From positions 1-5,709 of the forward strand of contig JADDPU010000372.1 in assembly GCA_016781725.1 (NCBI GenBank): a stretch of 5,709 nucleotides of DNA, given 5' to 3'. This document shows, in pieces, positions 1 to 5,709 of this stretch (its first letter is position 1; every line of letters starts with the position of its first letter). Below the pieces are notes generated by a model. That model had not been told where the DNA came from and searched no databases. It was given only the letters and a program-made list of their open reading frames with translations. This stretch comes from Rubrobacter sp. (GTDB taxonomy: Bacteria; Actinomycetota; Rubrobacteria; Rubrobacterales; Rubrobacteraceae). Both the position numbers and the translations under genes were made by a program.

Positions 1-313
1 GACCGCCTTCCGTACGGGGTACCTGGGTCTGACCCGCACGCCGCCGGAGCGGAGGGACCCTGACGCTATAGAGGCCTCCCTGAAGAGTACGGTCGAGGTC
101 CTCTCGATACTCGACGGACACCTCGCGCAGACAGACTACGTCGCCGGCGAGGGCCTCACCATGGGCGACGTGGCGCTCGGCTCGACTGTGTACCGCTGGC
201 TCAACATCGACATAGAGCGCCCAGATCTTCCCAACCTCCGCGCCTGGCACGCTCTTCTGGTAGACCGTCCGGCCTACCAGAAGAGCGTCATGGTCCCGTT
301 TACGCTGACCTGA
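1..313 (+). CDS. Glutathione S-transferase family protein, C-terminal part (5' end outside window)
   Basis: Only the last 103 codons are present, read from position 2 and ending at TGA 311-313; the start and the N-terminal thioredoxin-like domain lie left of the window. What remains is the all-helical C-terminal GST domain. The stretch YVAGEGLTMGDVALG (visible residues 46-60) carries the helix-6 N-capping box (T53-x-x-D56) typical of the fold. It is followed by an RPDLPNLRAWHALLVDRPAY segment, the usual C-terminal signature of bacterial GSTs. The segment RTPPERRD (about 12-19) recalls a bacterial subgroup with RTPPEQRD at this place. Family members conjugate or reduce electrophiles with a thiol, normally glutathione, in the cytosol; the substrate cannot be read from this half. 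The gene converges on purU with 18 nt between the stops. A perfect inverted repeat sits in its last codons (see 249-288). The family call is firm; the substrate and thiol are unknown. Confidence 0.88.
   Translation, partial: TAFRTGYLGLTRTPPERRDPDAIEASLKSTVEVLSILDGHLAQTDYVAGEGLTMGDVALGSTVYRWLNIDIERPDLPNLRAWHALLVDRPAYQKSVMVPFTLT
249..288. repeat. Perfect 15-bp inverted repeat (hairpin) in the 3' end of the GST gene
   Basis: The left arm ACGCTCTTCTGGTAG (249-263) and right arm CTACCAGAAGAGCGT (274-288) are exact reverse complements, separated by a 10-nt loop, ACCGTCCGGC. After an A/C mismatch the loop could add two more C-G pairs (265-266 with 271-272). The structure ends 22 nt before the GST stop codon and lies 43 nt beyond the purU stop on the other strand. 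It therefore sits at the 3' end of both convergent transcripts and reads the same from either side. Neither side has a U-tract, so it is not a classical intrinsic terminator. A bidirectional terminator, a 3'-end stabilising hairpin or a protein-binding dyad are possible roles. The structure is seen directly; the role is inferred. Confidence 0.9.
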
Positions 314-331
314 AGGTGCGCGGGGTCCCGG

Positions 332-1198
332 CTACTCGAAGACGACGGTCCTGGCGCCGTCGATGAGGATGCGGTCCTCCAGGTGCCAGCGGACGGCGCG
401 GGCGAGGACCCTTCTCTCAACCTCGCGGCCGAGGCGCACGAGGTCCTCTACGGTGTCGCGGTGGGTAACGTGGGCGACGTCCTGGTGGATGATGGGACCT
501 GCGTCGAGCTCCTCCGTCACGTAGTGGGCCGTCGCGCCGATGGTCTTCACGCCCCTCTCGTGCGCCCGCCGGTAGGGGTCGGCCCCGGCGAAGGCCGGCA
601 AGAACGAATGGTGGATGTTCACGATCGCGCGCGGGTAGGCGTTCACGAACTTCGGCGTCAGGACCTGCATGTAGCGGGCGAGCACGACGAGGTCAACCTG
701 GTTCTCGGCGAGAAGGTCGAGCACCTTCGCTTCCTGCTCGGCTTTCGTCTCAGGCGATACCGGCAGGTGGTGAAAGGGGATGCCGTGGACCTCGGCGCGC
801 GGGGCTAGGTCGGGGTGGTTGGAGATCACCAGCGGTATCTCGGCGTCGAGCTCGCCGGCGTCCCAGCGCCAGAGGAGGTCGATAAGGCAGTGGTCGTACC
901 TCGAGACCAGGATCGCCACGCGCTTCGGGGCGTCCGTGTAGGAGACGCTCCAGTCCATGCCGTGCCTGCGGGCGAGGGGCGCGAAGGCGCCGGCGAACTC
1001 CTCGCGCGTGAGGCCGAAGCCTTCACCCTCGATCTCCAGTCGCATAAAGAAGGTGCCCCCGGCGAAGCCCCCGGTCTCGCTCACGTACTGGTCGGCCGAG
1101 AGGATATTGCCGTCGTGCATGGCTATAAAGGACGAGATCGCGGAGATAAGGCCCCTCTTGTCCGGGCAGGAGATCAGGAGCCTTAAGTTGTAGCCCAA
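332..1198 (-). CDS. purU: Formyltetrahydrofolate deformylase (PurU)
   Basis: Hydrolyses 10-formyl-tetrahydrofolate to formate and tetrahydrofolate in the cytosol, balancing one-carbon pools and supplying formate to purine synthesis. The 288 residues match the usual family length. An ACT domain comes first (about 4-85, beginning LRLLISCPDKRGLISAIS). The formyltransferase domain follows (about 92-285), with HCLIDLL at 103-109, the VISNH segment at 124-128, and the catalytic region NIHHSFLPAF at 194-203. The triad expected from the GART/PurU fold is present as N194, H196 and D232 (in LDAGPI), and the GATAHYV stretch (221-227) lies between. In E. coli the enzyme responds to methionine and glycine; the intact ACT domain would allow a similar response here, which is inference. 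The start is TTG at 1196-1198. The ACT domain begins almost at once and no better start was found upstream in frame. It lies 13 nt downstream of ndh, probably in one operon. Confidence 0.96.
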   Translation of the reverse strand: MGYNLRLLISCPDKRGLISAISSFIAMHDGNILSADQYVSETGGFAGGTFFMRLEIEGEGFGLTREEFAGAFAPLARRHGMDWSVSYTDAPKRVAILVSRYDHCLIDLLWRWDAGELDAEIPLVISNHPDLAPRAEVHGIPFHHLPVSPETKAEQEAKVLDLLAENQVDLVVLARYMQVLTPKFVNAYPRAIVNIHHSFLPAFAGADPYRRAHERGVKTIGATAHYVTEELDAGPIIHQDVAHVTHRDTVEDLVRLGREVERRVLARAVRWHLEDRILIDGARTVVFE

Positions 1199-1209
1199 AG
1201 CGCGCCGTG

Positions 1210-1213
1210 CCCT
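1210..1213 (-). promoter_or_regulatory. Weak Shine-Dalgarno of purU overlapping the ndh stop codon
   Basis: On the minus strand the ndh stop TAG (1214-1212) runs into GG, giving AGGG at 1213-1210, 11 nt before the TTG start of purU. It is the only purine-rich match close to that start. The long spacing and TTG codon predict weak independent initiation, so purU translation probably relies on ribosomes finishing ndh. The overlap is seen; the coupling is inferred. Confidence 0.5.
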
Positions 1214-2576
1214 AGCGTCGGATCTGGGTGACGGACGGTTCGTAGAAGAGGTCGAGGAGCCAGTCGGCGGCGATTCTGACCCTGCTGTTCGGGCTCTCCA
1301 GCTTGTACAGATACGTCATGCGCCAGAAAAGCGCGGCTATGAAACCGCTGAACTTCACGCCCATGACCTCGTTGACGGCGAACTCGCTCCCCATCTCCAC
1401 GAGCTGCCCGACCGGCCTGTAGCGGAACGGTTCGAGCTTCCCGCCGTCTATGGCGGCGATGATGTTTCTGGCTACGGCCTTGCCCTCCTGGACGGCGGCC
1501 TGGGCGTTGGGCGGCACGGGCTCCCCGTGCTCGTCCACGTTCGCCGCGCTGTCGCCGATGCCCCAGACGTCCTCGTGGCCCTCGACGCGCATGAACCTGT
1601 CGACAAGCAGACCCCTCCGCTCGTCGTGGGGGAAATCGAGGTCGTCGAGCTTCACGCTCGCCCGGGCGCCTGCGGTCCAGATCACGTTCTCGGTAGCGAT
1701 CTCGCGCCCGTCGTCGAGGATCACCCTCTCTGCGGTGATCTCCTTGGCCTTTACGTTGTTGATCACCTCGATCTGGAGATCGGCGAGCTTTTTGCGCGCG
1801 ACCCGGCGCAGGGCGGGGTCTAGCTCCTTCAGGATCTCTTTGTTGCGGTCGACGAGGATTATCTTGACGCTGCGGGGGTCGATGTTGGGGTAGTCTGGGA
1901 CTAGCAGGTCGCGCACGAGGCTGTGCAGCTCCGAGGCGATCTCGACCCCCGTTGCCCCGCCGCCTATAACCACGAACGTCAGCTTGGACTCGGGCACCTC
2001 GCCGTGGACCAGGGTGGTCTCCTCGTAGCGCTCGATGACCTTGTTGGTTATCTCCTCGCCGGCGCCTATGCCCCTGATGCTGATGGCGTGCTCCTCGACG
2101 CCCGGTACGCCGAAGTAGGCCGGCTCGGCCCCGAGGGCGAGCACGAGGTGCTCGTAGGGGAACTCCCTCCCGCCGGCCGTCACGATATGCCGCGCTGGGT
2201 CCACGGCCTCGAGGTCGGCCCGCCGGAAGCTGGCGCCGTCCCGGATCAGGGCCCGCCGCAAGGGCTGCGCCACGTTCTTGGTCTCGACGTCGCTGCTTAT
2301 GACGCTTGCCAGCATCGGCCAGAAGGTGAAGTAGTTCTCCCTGGAGATGAGCATGACCCCTACGTCGTCACGGCCGTGCGTGAGCCTGCACAGCTCCCTG
2401 GCCGCCGTGTATCCCGCGAACCCGCCCCCGATCACGAGCACCCGGTTCGGGAAGTCCCTGTAGGGCGCCCTCTCCCACGGCTGATACCTTGGCCGCGTCT
2501 GCGTGGCCCTCCGCAAAGCCACGGCCCCTGCTGCGCCGCCGCAGGCCACCAGAGCACCTTTGAGCAATCCGTTCAT
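1212..2576 (-). CDS. ndh: Type II NADH:quinone oxidoreductase (NDH-2), FAD-dependent
   Basis: Oxidises NADH and passes electrons via FAD to the membrane quinone pool without pumping protons. The 454-residue protein has two Rossmann dinucleotide-binding folds: VLVIGGGFAG (46-55) for FAD and FVVIGGGATGVEIA (201-214) for NADH. ALGAEP (147-152) and WTAGARA (300-306) are the usual linking motifs. VWGIGDSA (337-344) is the second FAD contact. AQAAVQEG (358-365) fits the AQxAxQ quinone-site motif of NDH-2. The C-terminus (about 405-454) has the aromatic, amphipathic segments that anchor NDH-2 to the inner membrane face. Ahead of the first Rossmann fold are about 44 extra residues, including a Gly/Ala-rich hydrophobic stretch (about 4-21) followed by Arg-Arg, a possible extra membrane anchor. 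ATG is preceded by GGGAAGG four bases away, which supports this start over internal GTG codons 10, 19 and 46. First gene of a probable ndh-purU unit. A different quinone or ferredoxin reductase of the same superfamily is the main alternative. Confidence 0.92.
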   Translation of the reverse strand: MNGLLKGALVACGGAAGAVALRRATQTRPRYQPWERAPYRDFPNRVLVIGGGFAGYTAARELCRLTHGRDDVGVMLISRENYFTFWPMLASVISSDVETKNVAQPLRRALIRDGASFRRADLEAVDPARHIVTAGGREFPYEHLVLALGAEPAYFGVPGVEEHAISIRGIGAGEEITNKVIERYEETTLVHGEVPESKLTFVVIGGGATGVEIASELHSLVRDLLVPDYPNIDPRSVKIILVDRNKEILKELDPALRRVARKKLADLQIEVINNVKAKEITAERVILDDGREIATENVIWTAGARASVKLDDLDFPHDERRGLLVDRFMRVEGHEDVWGIGDSAANVDEHGEPVPPNAQAAVQEGKAVARNIIAAIDGGKLEPFRYRPVGQLVEMGSEFAVNEVMGVKFSGFIAALFWRMTYLYKLESPNSRVRIAADWLLDLFYEPSVTQIRR

Positions 2577-2677
2577 CGCACCTTCCCATTAGCCGGAATC
2601 CGCCTGCGCTCCATTTTCATACATCCGTCCCCCCAACGCTATACGCCGAAGAGCCGCCACGACCCCGGTGCTAGAGT
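2577..2677. promoter_or_regulatory. Divergent intergenic region between ndh and the M32 carboxypeptidase gene
   Basis: Both flanking genes start at this 101-bp gap, so it should hold both promoters. For the rightward gene the best sigma70-like pair is TTCATA (2616-2621) and TATACG (2640-2645) with an 18-bp spacer, each only 4 of 6 to consensus. On the minus strand the same A/T-rich patch reads TATGAA, a possible -10 for ndh, but I find no convincing -35 at the right distance. GGGAAGG (2587-2581, minus strand) is the ndh Shine-Dalgarno. A run of C (2629-2634) and the A/T patch 2613-2622 stand out in composition. I see no clear operator dyad. The promoter assignments are weak. Confidence 0.4.
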
Positions 2678-4198
2678 ATGGGCGTTGTGACGGAAGACGC
2701 GCAGAATCAGGCCCTTCAAACCCTCAAGGACCGCCTGGCGACCATAAGCGACCTGAGGGCAGCGGGCGCGGTCCTCGGCTGGGACCGGCAGACGTACATG
2801 CCGCCCGGCGGCCTCAACCTCCGCGCCGAACAGCTCGCCACGCTGGAACGCCTCGCCCACGAGATGCTCGTCTCCCCGGAGACCGGCAGGCTCCTCGAAG
2901 CCGCCGGAGAACAGCCCCCGGGCTCCGAAGACGCCGCCGTCCTACGGCTCGTCCGCCGCGATTACGGACGGGCGACGAAGATGCCGGCCCGCCTGGTCGC
3001 GGAGCTCTCGCGGGCAAGCTCCCTGGCCCATGCGGCCTGGGAGGCGGCCAGGGCCGCCTCCGATTGGCACCTCTTCGCGCCCCACCTCGAGAGAGTCTTA
3101 GAGCTCCGGCGGGAGACCGTAGGGCATTTGGGGTACGAAGATCACCCTTACGACGCCCTCCTAGACCTCTACGAACCGCGGGCGAAGACCGCCAAGCTGC
3201 GCGCGATGTTCGAGGAGCTAAGGACCGCCATCGTGCCCATGATCCGCGAGATCTCGGCGCTCCCCGACGAGTACCGCTCCCGCCCGCTCTACGGGAGCTA
3301 CGCCGAGGCGGGCCAGGAGACCTTCGGGAGGGAGGTCATCACCGCCTTCGGCTACGACTGGGGACGCGGACGGCAAGACCGGGCAGTCCACCCCTTCTGC
3401 ATAGACTTCGGCGGTCCGGGAGACGTGCGCATCACCACCCGCTTCGATCCCGGCTGGCTCTCCCCCGCCCTCTTCGCGACCTTCCACGAGGCGGGCCACG
3501 CCATCTACGATCAGAACGTGGACCCCTCCTACGCCCGCACCCCCCTCTTCGGCGGCGTCTCGATGGGCGTCCACGAGTCCCAATCCCGCCTGTGGGAGAA
3601 CCTCGTCGGCCGCTCCCGCGCCTTCTGGTCGTTCTACTACCCCGCCCTCCAGAAGACTTTCCCCGAAGCGCTAGGCGCGGTGAGCGCGGAAGCCTTCTAC
3701 CGCGCCATAAACGAGGTAAGGCCGGCGGAGATCCGGGTCGAGGCCGACGAGCTCACCTACAACCTGCACATCCTGCTACGCTTCGAGCTGGAGCTAGAGC
3801 TCATCGAAGGCGACCTCTCCGTCTCCGAGTTACCAGCAGCCTGGAACGCAAGGATGGAGGGGTACCTCGGCGTGACGCCCGAGAACGACGCGAAAGGGGT
3901 GCTGCAGGACGTCCACTGGGCCGCCGGCCTCTTCGGCTACTTCCCTACCTACACGATCGGCAACGTCCTCGCCGCCCAGCTCTACGAGGCGGCTGTCCTC
4001 GCGCGCCCGGAGATCCCCGGGGAGATAGGTCGCGGCGAGTTCGGGGCGCTGCGCGGGTGGCTGCGGGAGAACGTCCACCGCCACGGCAGCCGCTACGACC
4101 CCGACGAGCTCGTCGAGCGCGCCACAGGAAGGCCGCCCGATACTGCCCCCTACCTCTCCTACCTCAAAGCCAAGTTCGGCGAGCTGTACGGTCTCTAG
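2678..4198 (+). CDS. M32-family (carboxypeptidase Taq) metallocarboxypeptidase
   Basis: A metal-dependent carboxypeptidase that removes residues one at a time from peptide C-termini in the cytosol. The 506 residues match the family length of about 500, and all its hallmarks are intact. HPF is at 238-240 and DVRITTR at 249-255. The metal site FHEAGH has H270 and H274 as ligands and E271 as the catalytic base. GVHESQSRLWEN (297-308) contributes the third ligand, E300. RVEADELTYNLHI (353-365) and DVHWAAGLFGYFPTYTIGN (411-429) follow. No signal peptide or membrane segment is visible. Zn or Co is the usual metal in characterised members. The ATG at 2678 has a poor Shine-Dalgarno (only TAGAG directly before it), so a near-leaderless mRNA or a start at GTG 2687 is possible; this changes three residues only. 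It diverges from ndh and converges on the permease gene. Likely role is peptide turnover or amino acid recycling. It has no adjacent partner on the same strand in this window. Confidence 0.97.
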   Translation: MGVVTEDAQNQALQTLKDRLATISDLRAAGAVLGWDRQTYMPPGGLNLRAEQLATLERLAHEMLVSPETGRLLEAAGEQPPGSEDAAVLRLVRRDYGRATKMPARLVAELSRASSLAHAAWEAARAASDWHLFAPHLERVLELRRETVGHLGYEDHPYDALLDLYEPRAKTAKLRAMFEELRTAIVPMIREISALPDEYRSRPLYGSYAEAGQETFGREVITAFGYDWGRGRQDRAVHPFCIDFGGPGDVRITTRFDPGWLSPALFATFHEAGHAIYDQNVDPSYARTPLFGGVSMGVHESQSRLWENLVGRSRAFWSFYYPALQKTFPEALGAVSAEAFYRAINEVRPAEIRVEADELTYNLHILLRFELELELIEGDLSVSELPAAWNARMEGYLGVTPENDAKGVLQDVHWAAGLFGYFPTYTIGNVLAAQLYEAAVLARPEIPGEIGRGEFGALRGWLRENVHRHGSRYDPDELVERATGRPPDTAPYLSYLKAKFGELYGL

Positions 4199-4210
4199 GG
4201 AGCGCCAGCC

Positions 4211-5593
4211 TCACTCCAGGCGCCGGGCCTGCGGGCCCTCGTGGTCCACGCTGCGCTTGACCAGGACGTTCACTACGTAGAGAACCAGCCCGATGCCGAG
4301 GAGTAAGGCCGCAAGATAGAAGACCGAGATGTCGTCTATAGCCGTGTAGATCAGGAGCGACGCCGAGACCAGGATGCCCAGGATGGGGAAGATCGTGGGG
4401 GTGCGGAAGTGCTCGTGGTCGACGCGGTCGCGGCGCAACACCATGACCGAGATGTTCACCATGATAAACGCCAGCAGCAGGAGCACCACGGTGGTGCTGC
4501 CGAGCGTATCGAGGGCGTCGGGGTTGCCGCCGATGGTGACGAGCAGCACGAGGGCTATGGCCACCGTGAAGAGTATGGCGACCCACGGCGTCCGGCGGCC
4601 CCTATGGACCCGCGAGAAGGCGGAGGGCACAACCCCCTGGTCGCTCATGCCGTAGACGATGCGGGAGGCCATGATCATGTTTATGAGCGCCCCGTTTGAG
4701 ACCGCGAGGAGGGCTATCAGCGCGAACAGCTTCGTCGGGATACCGAGCGGGCTTCTCTCCACCACCTCGAGCAGCGGCCCGCTCGATGCGGCGAGCTGCC
4801 CCGTGGGCACCACCATGGAGGCGGTAAAGGTGACGAGCAGGTACACGATACCGGCGATAAACAGGGCGAGGAAGATGGCGCGGGGGTAGTTCCTGCTCGG
4901 GTTCTGGGTCTCCTCGGCCACGTTAACCGAGTCGTCGAAGCCGATGAGGGCGTAGAACGCGAGCACCGTGCCGGCCAGGATCGCCGGCAGCACGCTCGAC
5001 CCCTCCTTGAACTCGAAGGCGCGGCCTGGATCGCCCGTCCCGCCGAAGAGGACCAATACCCCGATCAGGACGATCAGGAGCAGACCGAAGATCTCGACCG
5101 AGGTCAGGACTACGTTGATCCTCACCGACTCTGAGATGCCGTAGAAGTTGACGAGGCCGACCACCAGCATGAAGATCACCGCGGCGACGAGGATCGGCAC
5201 GTTGATGAACTGGTTGAGGTAGTCGCCGCTGAACGCGATGGTCAGGGTGCAGGCCGAGGTGATCCCCGACGCCATCACGGCGAAGGCGACCATGAAGCTG
5301 ACGAGCGGGTTCCTGAAGGCGTTGTTGACGTAGGTGGCGGACCCGCCAGCCCTGGGGTACTTGGTGACCAGCTCGGCGTAAGAGGCGGCCGTGAAGATCG
5401 CGAGCACGAACGCCGCCAGGAACGCGGTCCAGATCGCGCCGCCGACCGCGGCCCCGACCTCCCCGACCAGCGCGTAGATGCCGGCCCCCACGATGTCGCC
5501 GAGGATAAAGAACACCAACAGCACTGGCCCGATCCCCCGCTTGAGCCTGTCCGGAGATCCGCCTTCCCTCGTCTGAGACGCAGACGCCGCCAT
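4211..5593 (-). CDS. APC-superfamily amino acid permease (CAT-like)
   Basis: A 460-residue inner-membrane protein with about 12 hydrophobic helices, placed by eye near 22-44, 50-70, 95-118, 132-150, 158-184, 202-222, 239-262, 283-312, 336-355, 363-386, 401-418 and 424-446. Helix 1 has GDIVGAGIYALVG (32-44), containing the unwound G-A-G-I substrate-binding motif of the APC fold. Helix 6 and the following loop read ALIGFDDSVNVAEETQNP (215-232) then R-x-Y-P-R-A-I, the conserved F-x-x-x-x-E-E-x-x-N-P-x-R-x-x-P signature. The short charged N-terminus (MAASASQTREGGSPDRLKRG) and the charged C-terminus would be cytoplasmic. It most likely imports an amino acid by proton symport or exchange. The substrate cannot be told from sequence, and polyamines or organic amines remain possible. 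The ATG start has a strong Shine-Dalgarno. The gene runs head-on into the M32 carboxypeptidase gene, with 12 nt between the stops. Confidence 0.94.
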   Translation of the reverse strand: MAASASQTREGGSPDRLKRGIGPVLLVFFILGDIVGAGIYALVGEVGAAVGGAIWTAFLAAFVLAIFTAASYAELVTKYPRAGGSATYVNNAFRNPLVSFMVAFAVMASGITSACTLTIAFSGDYLNQFINVPILVAAVIFMLVVGLVNFYGISESVRINVVLTSVEIFGLLLIVLIGVLVLFGGTGDPGRAFEFKEGSSVLPAILAGTVLAFYALIGFDDSVNVAEETQNPSRNYPRAIFLALFIAGIVYLLVTFTASMVVPTGQLAASSGPLLEVVERSPLGIPTKLFALIALLAVSNGALINMIMASRIVYGMSDQGVVPSAFSRVHRGRRTPWVAILFTVAIALVLLVTIGGNPDALDTLGSTTVVLLLLAFIMVNISVMVLRRDRVDHEHFRTPTIFPILGILVSASLLIYTAIDDISVFYLAALLLGIGLVLYVVNVLVKRSVDHEGPQARRLE

Positions 5594-5709
5594 CTACCCC
5601 ACCTCCCCGTCGCCAGCCCTGACACAGCCCGCTTCCCTTATCATCCAGCCTCCATGTTACCCGAATCACGTGTAGTCTTCATATAGCAAGGGGAGAGGCG
5701 TCAACCCGC
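5594..5709 (-). promoter_or_regulatory. Permease upstream region with candidate sigma70-like promoter
   Basis: This 116-bp stretch up to the window edge holds no gene that I can support. Reading leftward on the minus strand, TTGACG (5704-5699) is a five-of-six match to a -35 box. TATGAA (5683-5678) follows after 15 bp, shorter than the ideal 17. That would give a leader of roughly 80 nt before the permease ATG. A CACGTG palindrome (5668-5673) sits near the predicted transcription start and could be an operator, but six bases can easily occur by chance. The -35 match is the stronger part; the overall call is tentative. Confidence 0.4.
5601..5608 (-). promoter_or_regulatory. Strong Shine-Dalgarno of the permease gene
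   Basis: On the minus strand GGGGAGGT lies with its GGAGG core 8 nt upstream of the ATG at 5593-5591. It is the best ribosome-binding site in the window and fixes the permease start. It rules out the longer overlapping reading frame that begins further upstream at 5669. Confidence 0.85.

Noticed and set aside
383..1186. Two open frames antisense to purU (383-808 and 815-1186).
   Set aside because: They have no family resemblance and lie wholly opposite a well-conserved purU.
1923..2690. A 255-codon open frame antisense to ndh.
   Set aside because: No domain or motif is visible. It covers the NDH-2 Rossmann folds on the other strand and crosses the divergent promoter region, so it is a GC-driven shadow.
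3040..3061. A perfect 10-bp inverted repeat with a 2-nt centre inside the carboxypeptidase gene.
   Set aside because: It is made only of GGC/GCC-type codons in an Ala-rich helix. At this GC content a 10-bp match is expected by chance about once per window, and its mid-gene position suggests no role.
4202..4238. Small GC hairpins near the convergent stops (GCGCC/GGCGC and GGGCC-TGCG-GGCCC), considered as a terminator.
   Set aside because: The stems are only 5 bp, there is no U-tract on either strand, and such stems are common in sequence of this GC content.
2668..4260. A 530-codon open frame on the + strand overlapping the carboxypeptidase gene almost completely, slightly longer than that gene.
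   Set aside because: Its translation is dominated by Arg, Pro, Gly and Ala with no recognisable motif, as expected of an alternative frame of a GC-rich gene. The other frame carries an intact M32 protein with all its catalytic residues.
4482..4498. A 17-bp dyad, AGCACCAC-G-GTGGTGCT, inside the permease gene.
   Set aside because: It encodes a Thr-Thr-Val-Val-Leu run in a membrane helix, where such codons easily give symmetry. It lies mid-gene, far from any promoter.
2678..5593. The carboxypeptidase and permease genes considered as a peptide-use operon.
   Set aside because: They lie on opposite strands and converge, so they cannot be co-transcribed. Any functional link is only a guess.
4923..5669. 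A 248-codon minus-strand open frame starting upstream of the permease.
   Set aside because: It is frame-shifted relative to the permease and low in complexity. The strong Shine-Dalgarno serves the permease ATG, and the permease frame has clear APC motifs.
1..5709. Search for a novel system: CRISPR arrays, insertion-sequence ends, tRNA or other RNA genes, toxin-antitoxin pairs, phage or defence genes.
   Set aside because: No direct repeat arrays, transposase motifs, cloverleaf-like sequence or small paired ORFs were found. All long coding regions fall into familiar metabolic families.

Overview
The window is GC-rich chromosomal DNA with five protein-coding genes: one cut by the left edge and four complete. 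High GC, together with ATA isoleucine codons and AGG arginine codons that are noticeable for such GC content, suggests a deep-branching actinobacterium of the Rubrobacter type. The mix of genes (M32 carboxypeptidase, type II NADH dehydrogenase, CAT-like amino acid permease) fits that. This placement is an inference from composition and family resemblance; no marker gene here proves it.

Layout from left to right. (1) Positions 1-313, + strand: the last 103 residues of a glutathione S-transferase-family protein. A perfect 15-bp inverted repeat (249-288) lies inside its last codons. (2) Positions 332-1198, - strand: purU, formyltetrahydrofolate deformylase, convergent with the GST gene. (3) Positions 1212-2576, - strand: a type II NADH:quinone oxidoreductase (ndh), only 13 nt upstream of purU and probably co-transcribed with it. 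(4) Positions 2577-2677: a 101-bp divergent intergenic region that must hold the promoters of the ndh-purU unit and of the next gene. (5) Positions 2678-4198, + strand: an M32 (carboxypeptidase Taq) metallocarboxypeptidase. (6) Positions 4211-5593, - strand: an APC-superfamily amino acid permease, convergent with the carboxypeptidase and 12 nt from it. (7) Positions 5594-5709: the permease leader, with a strong Shine-Dalgarno and a candidate promoter.

Functionally this looks like ordinary core and housekeeping metabolism: electron entry into the quinone pool (ndh), one-carbon and formate balance (purU), peptide trimming (M32) and amino acid transport. The carboxypeptidase and permease could both serve amino acid supply, but they face each other and are not an operon. 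I see no mobile element, CRISPR array, RNA gene, phage gene or defence cassette. Nothing here reads as a new multi-gene system. The most unusual item is the long perfect hairpin between the convergent GST and purU genes. Next are the tight ndh-purU coupling with a TTG start and the hydrophobic N-terminal extension on the NADH dehydrogenase.
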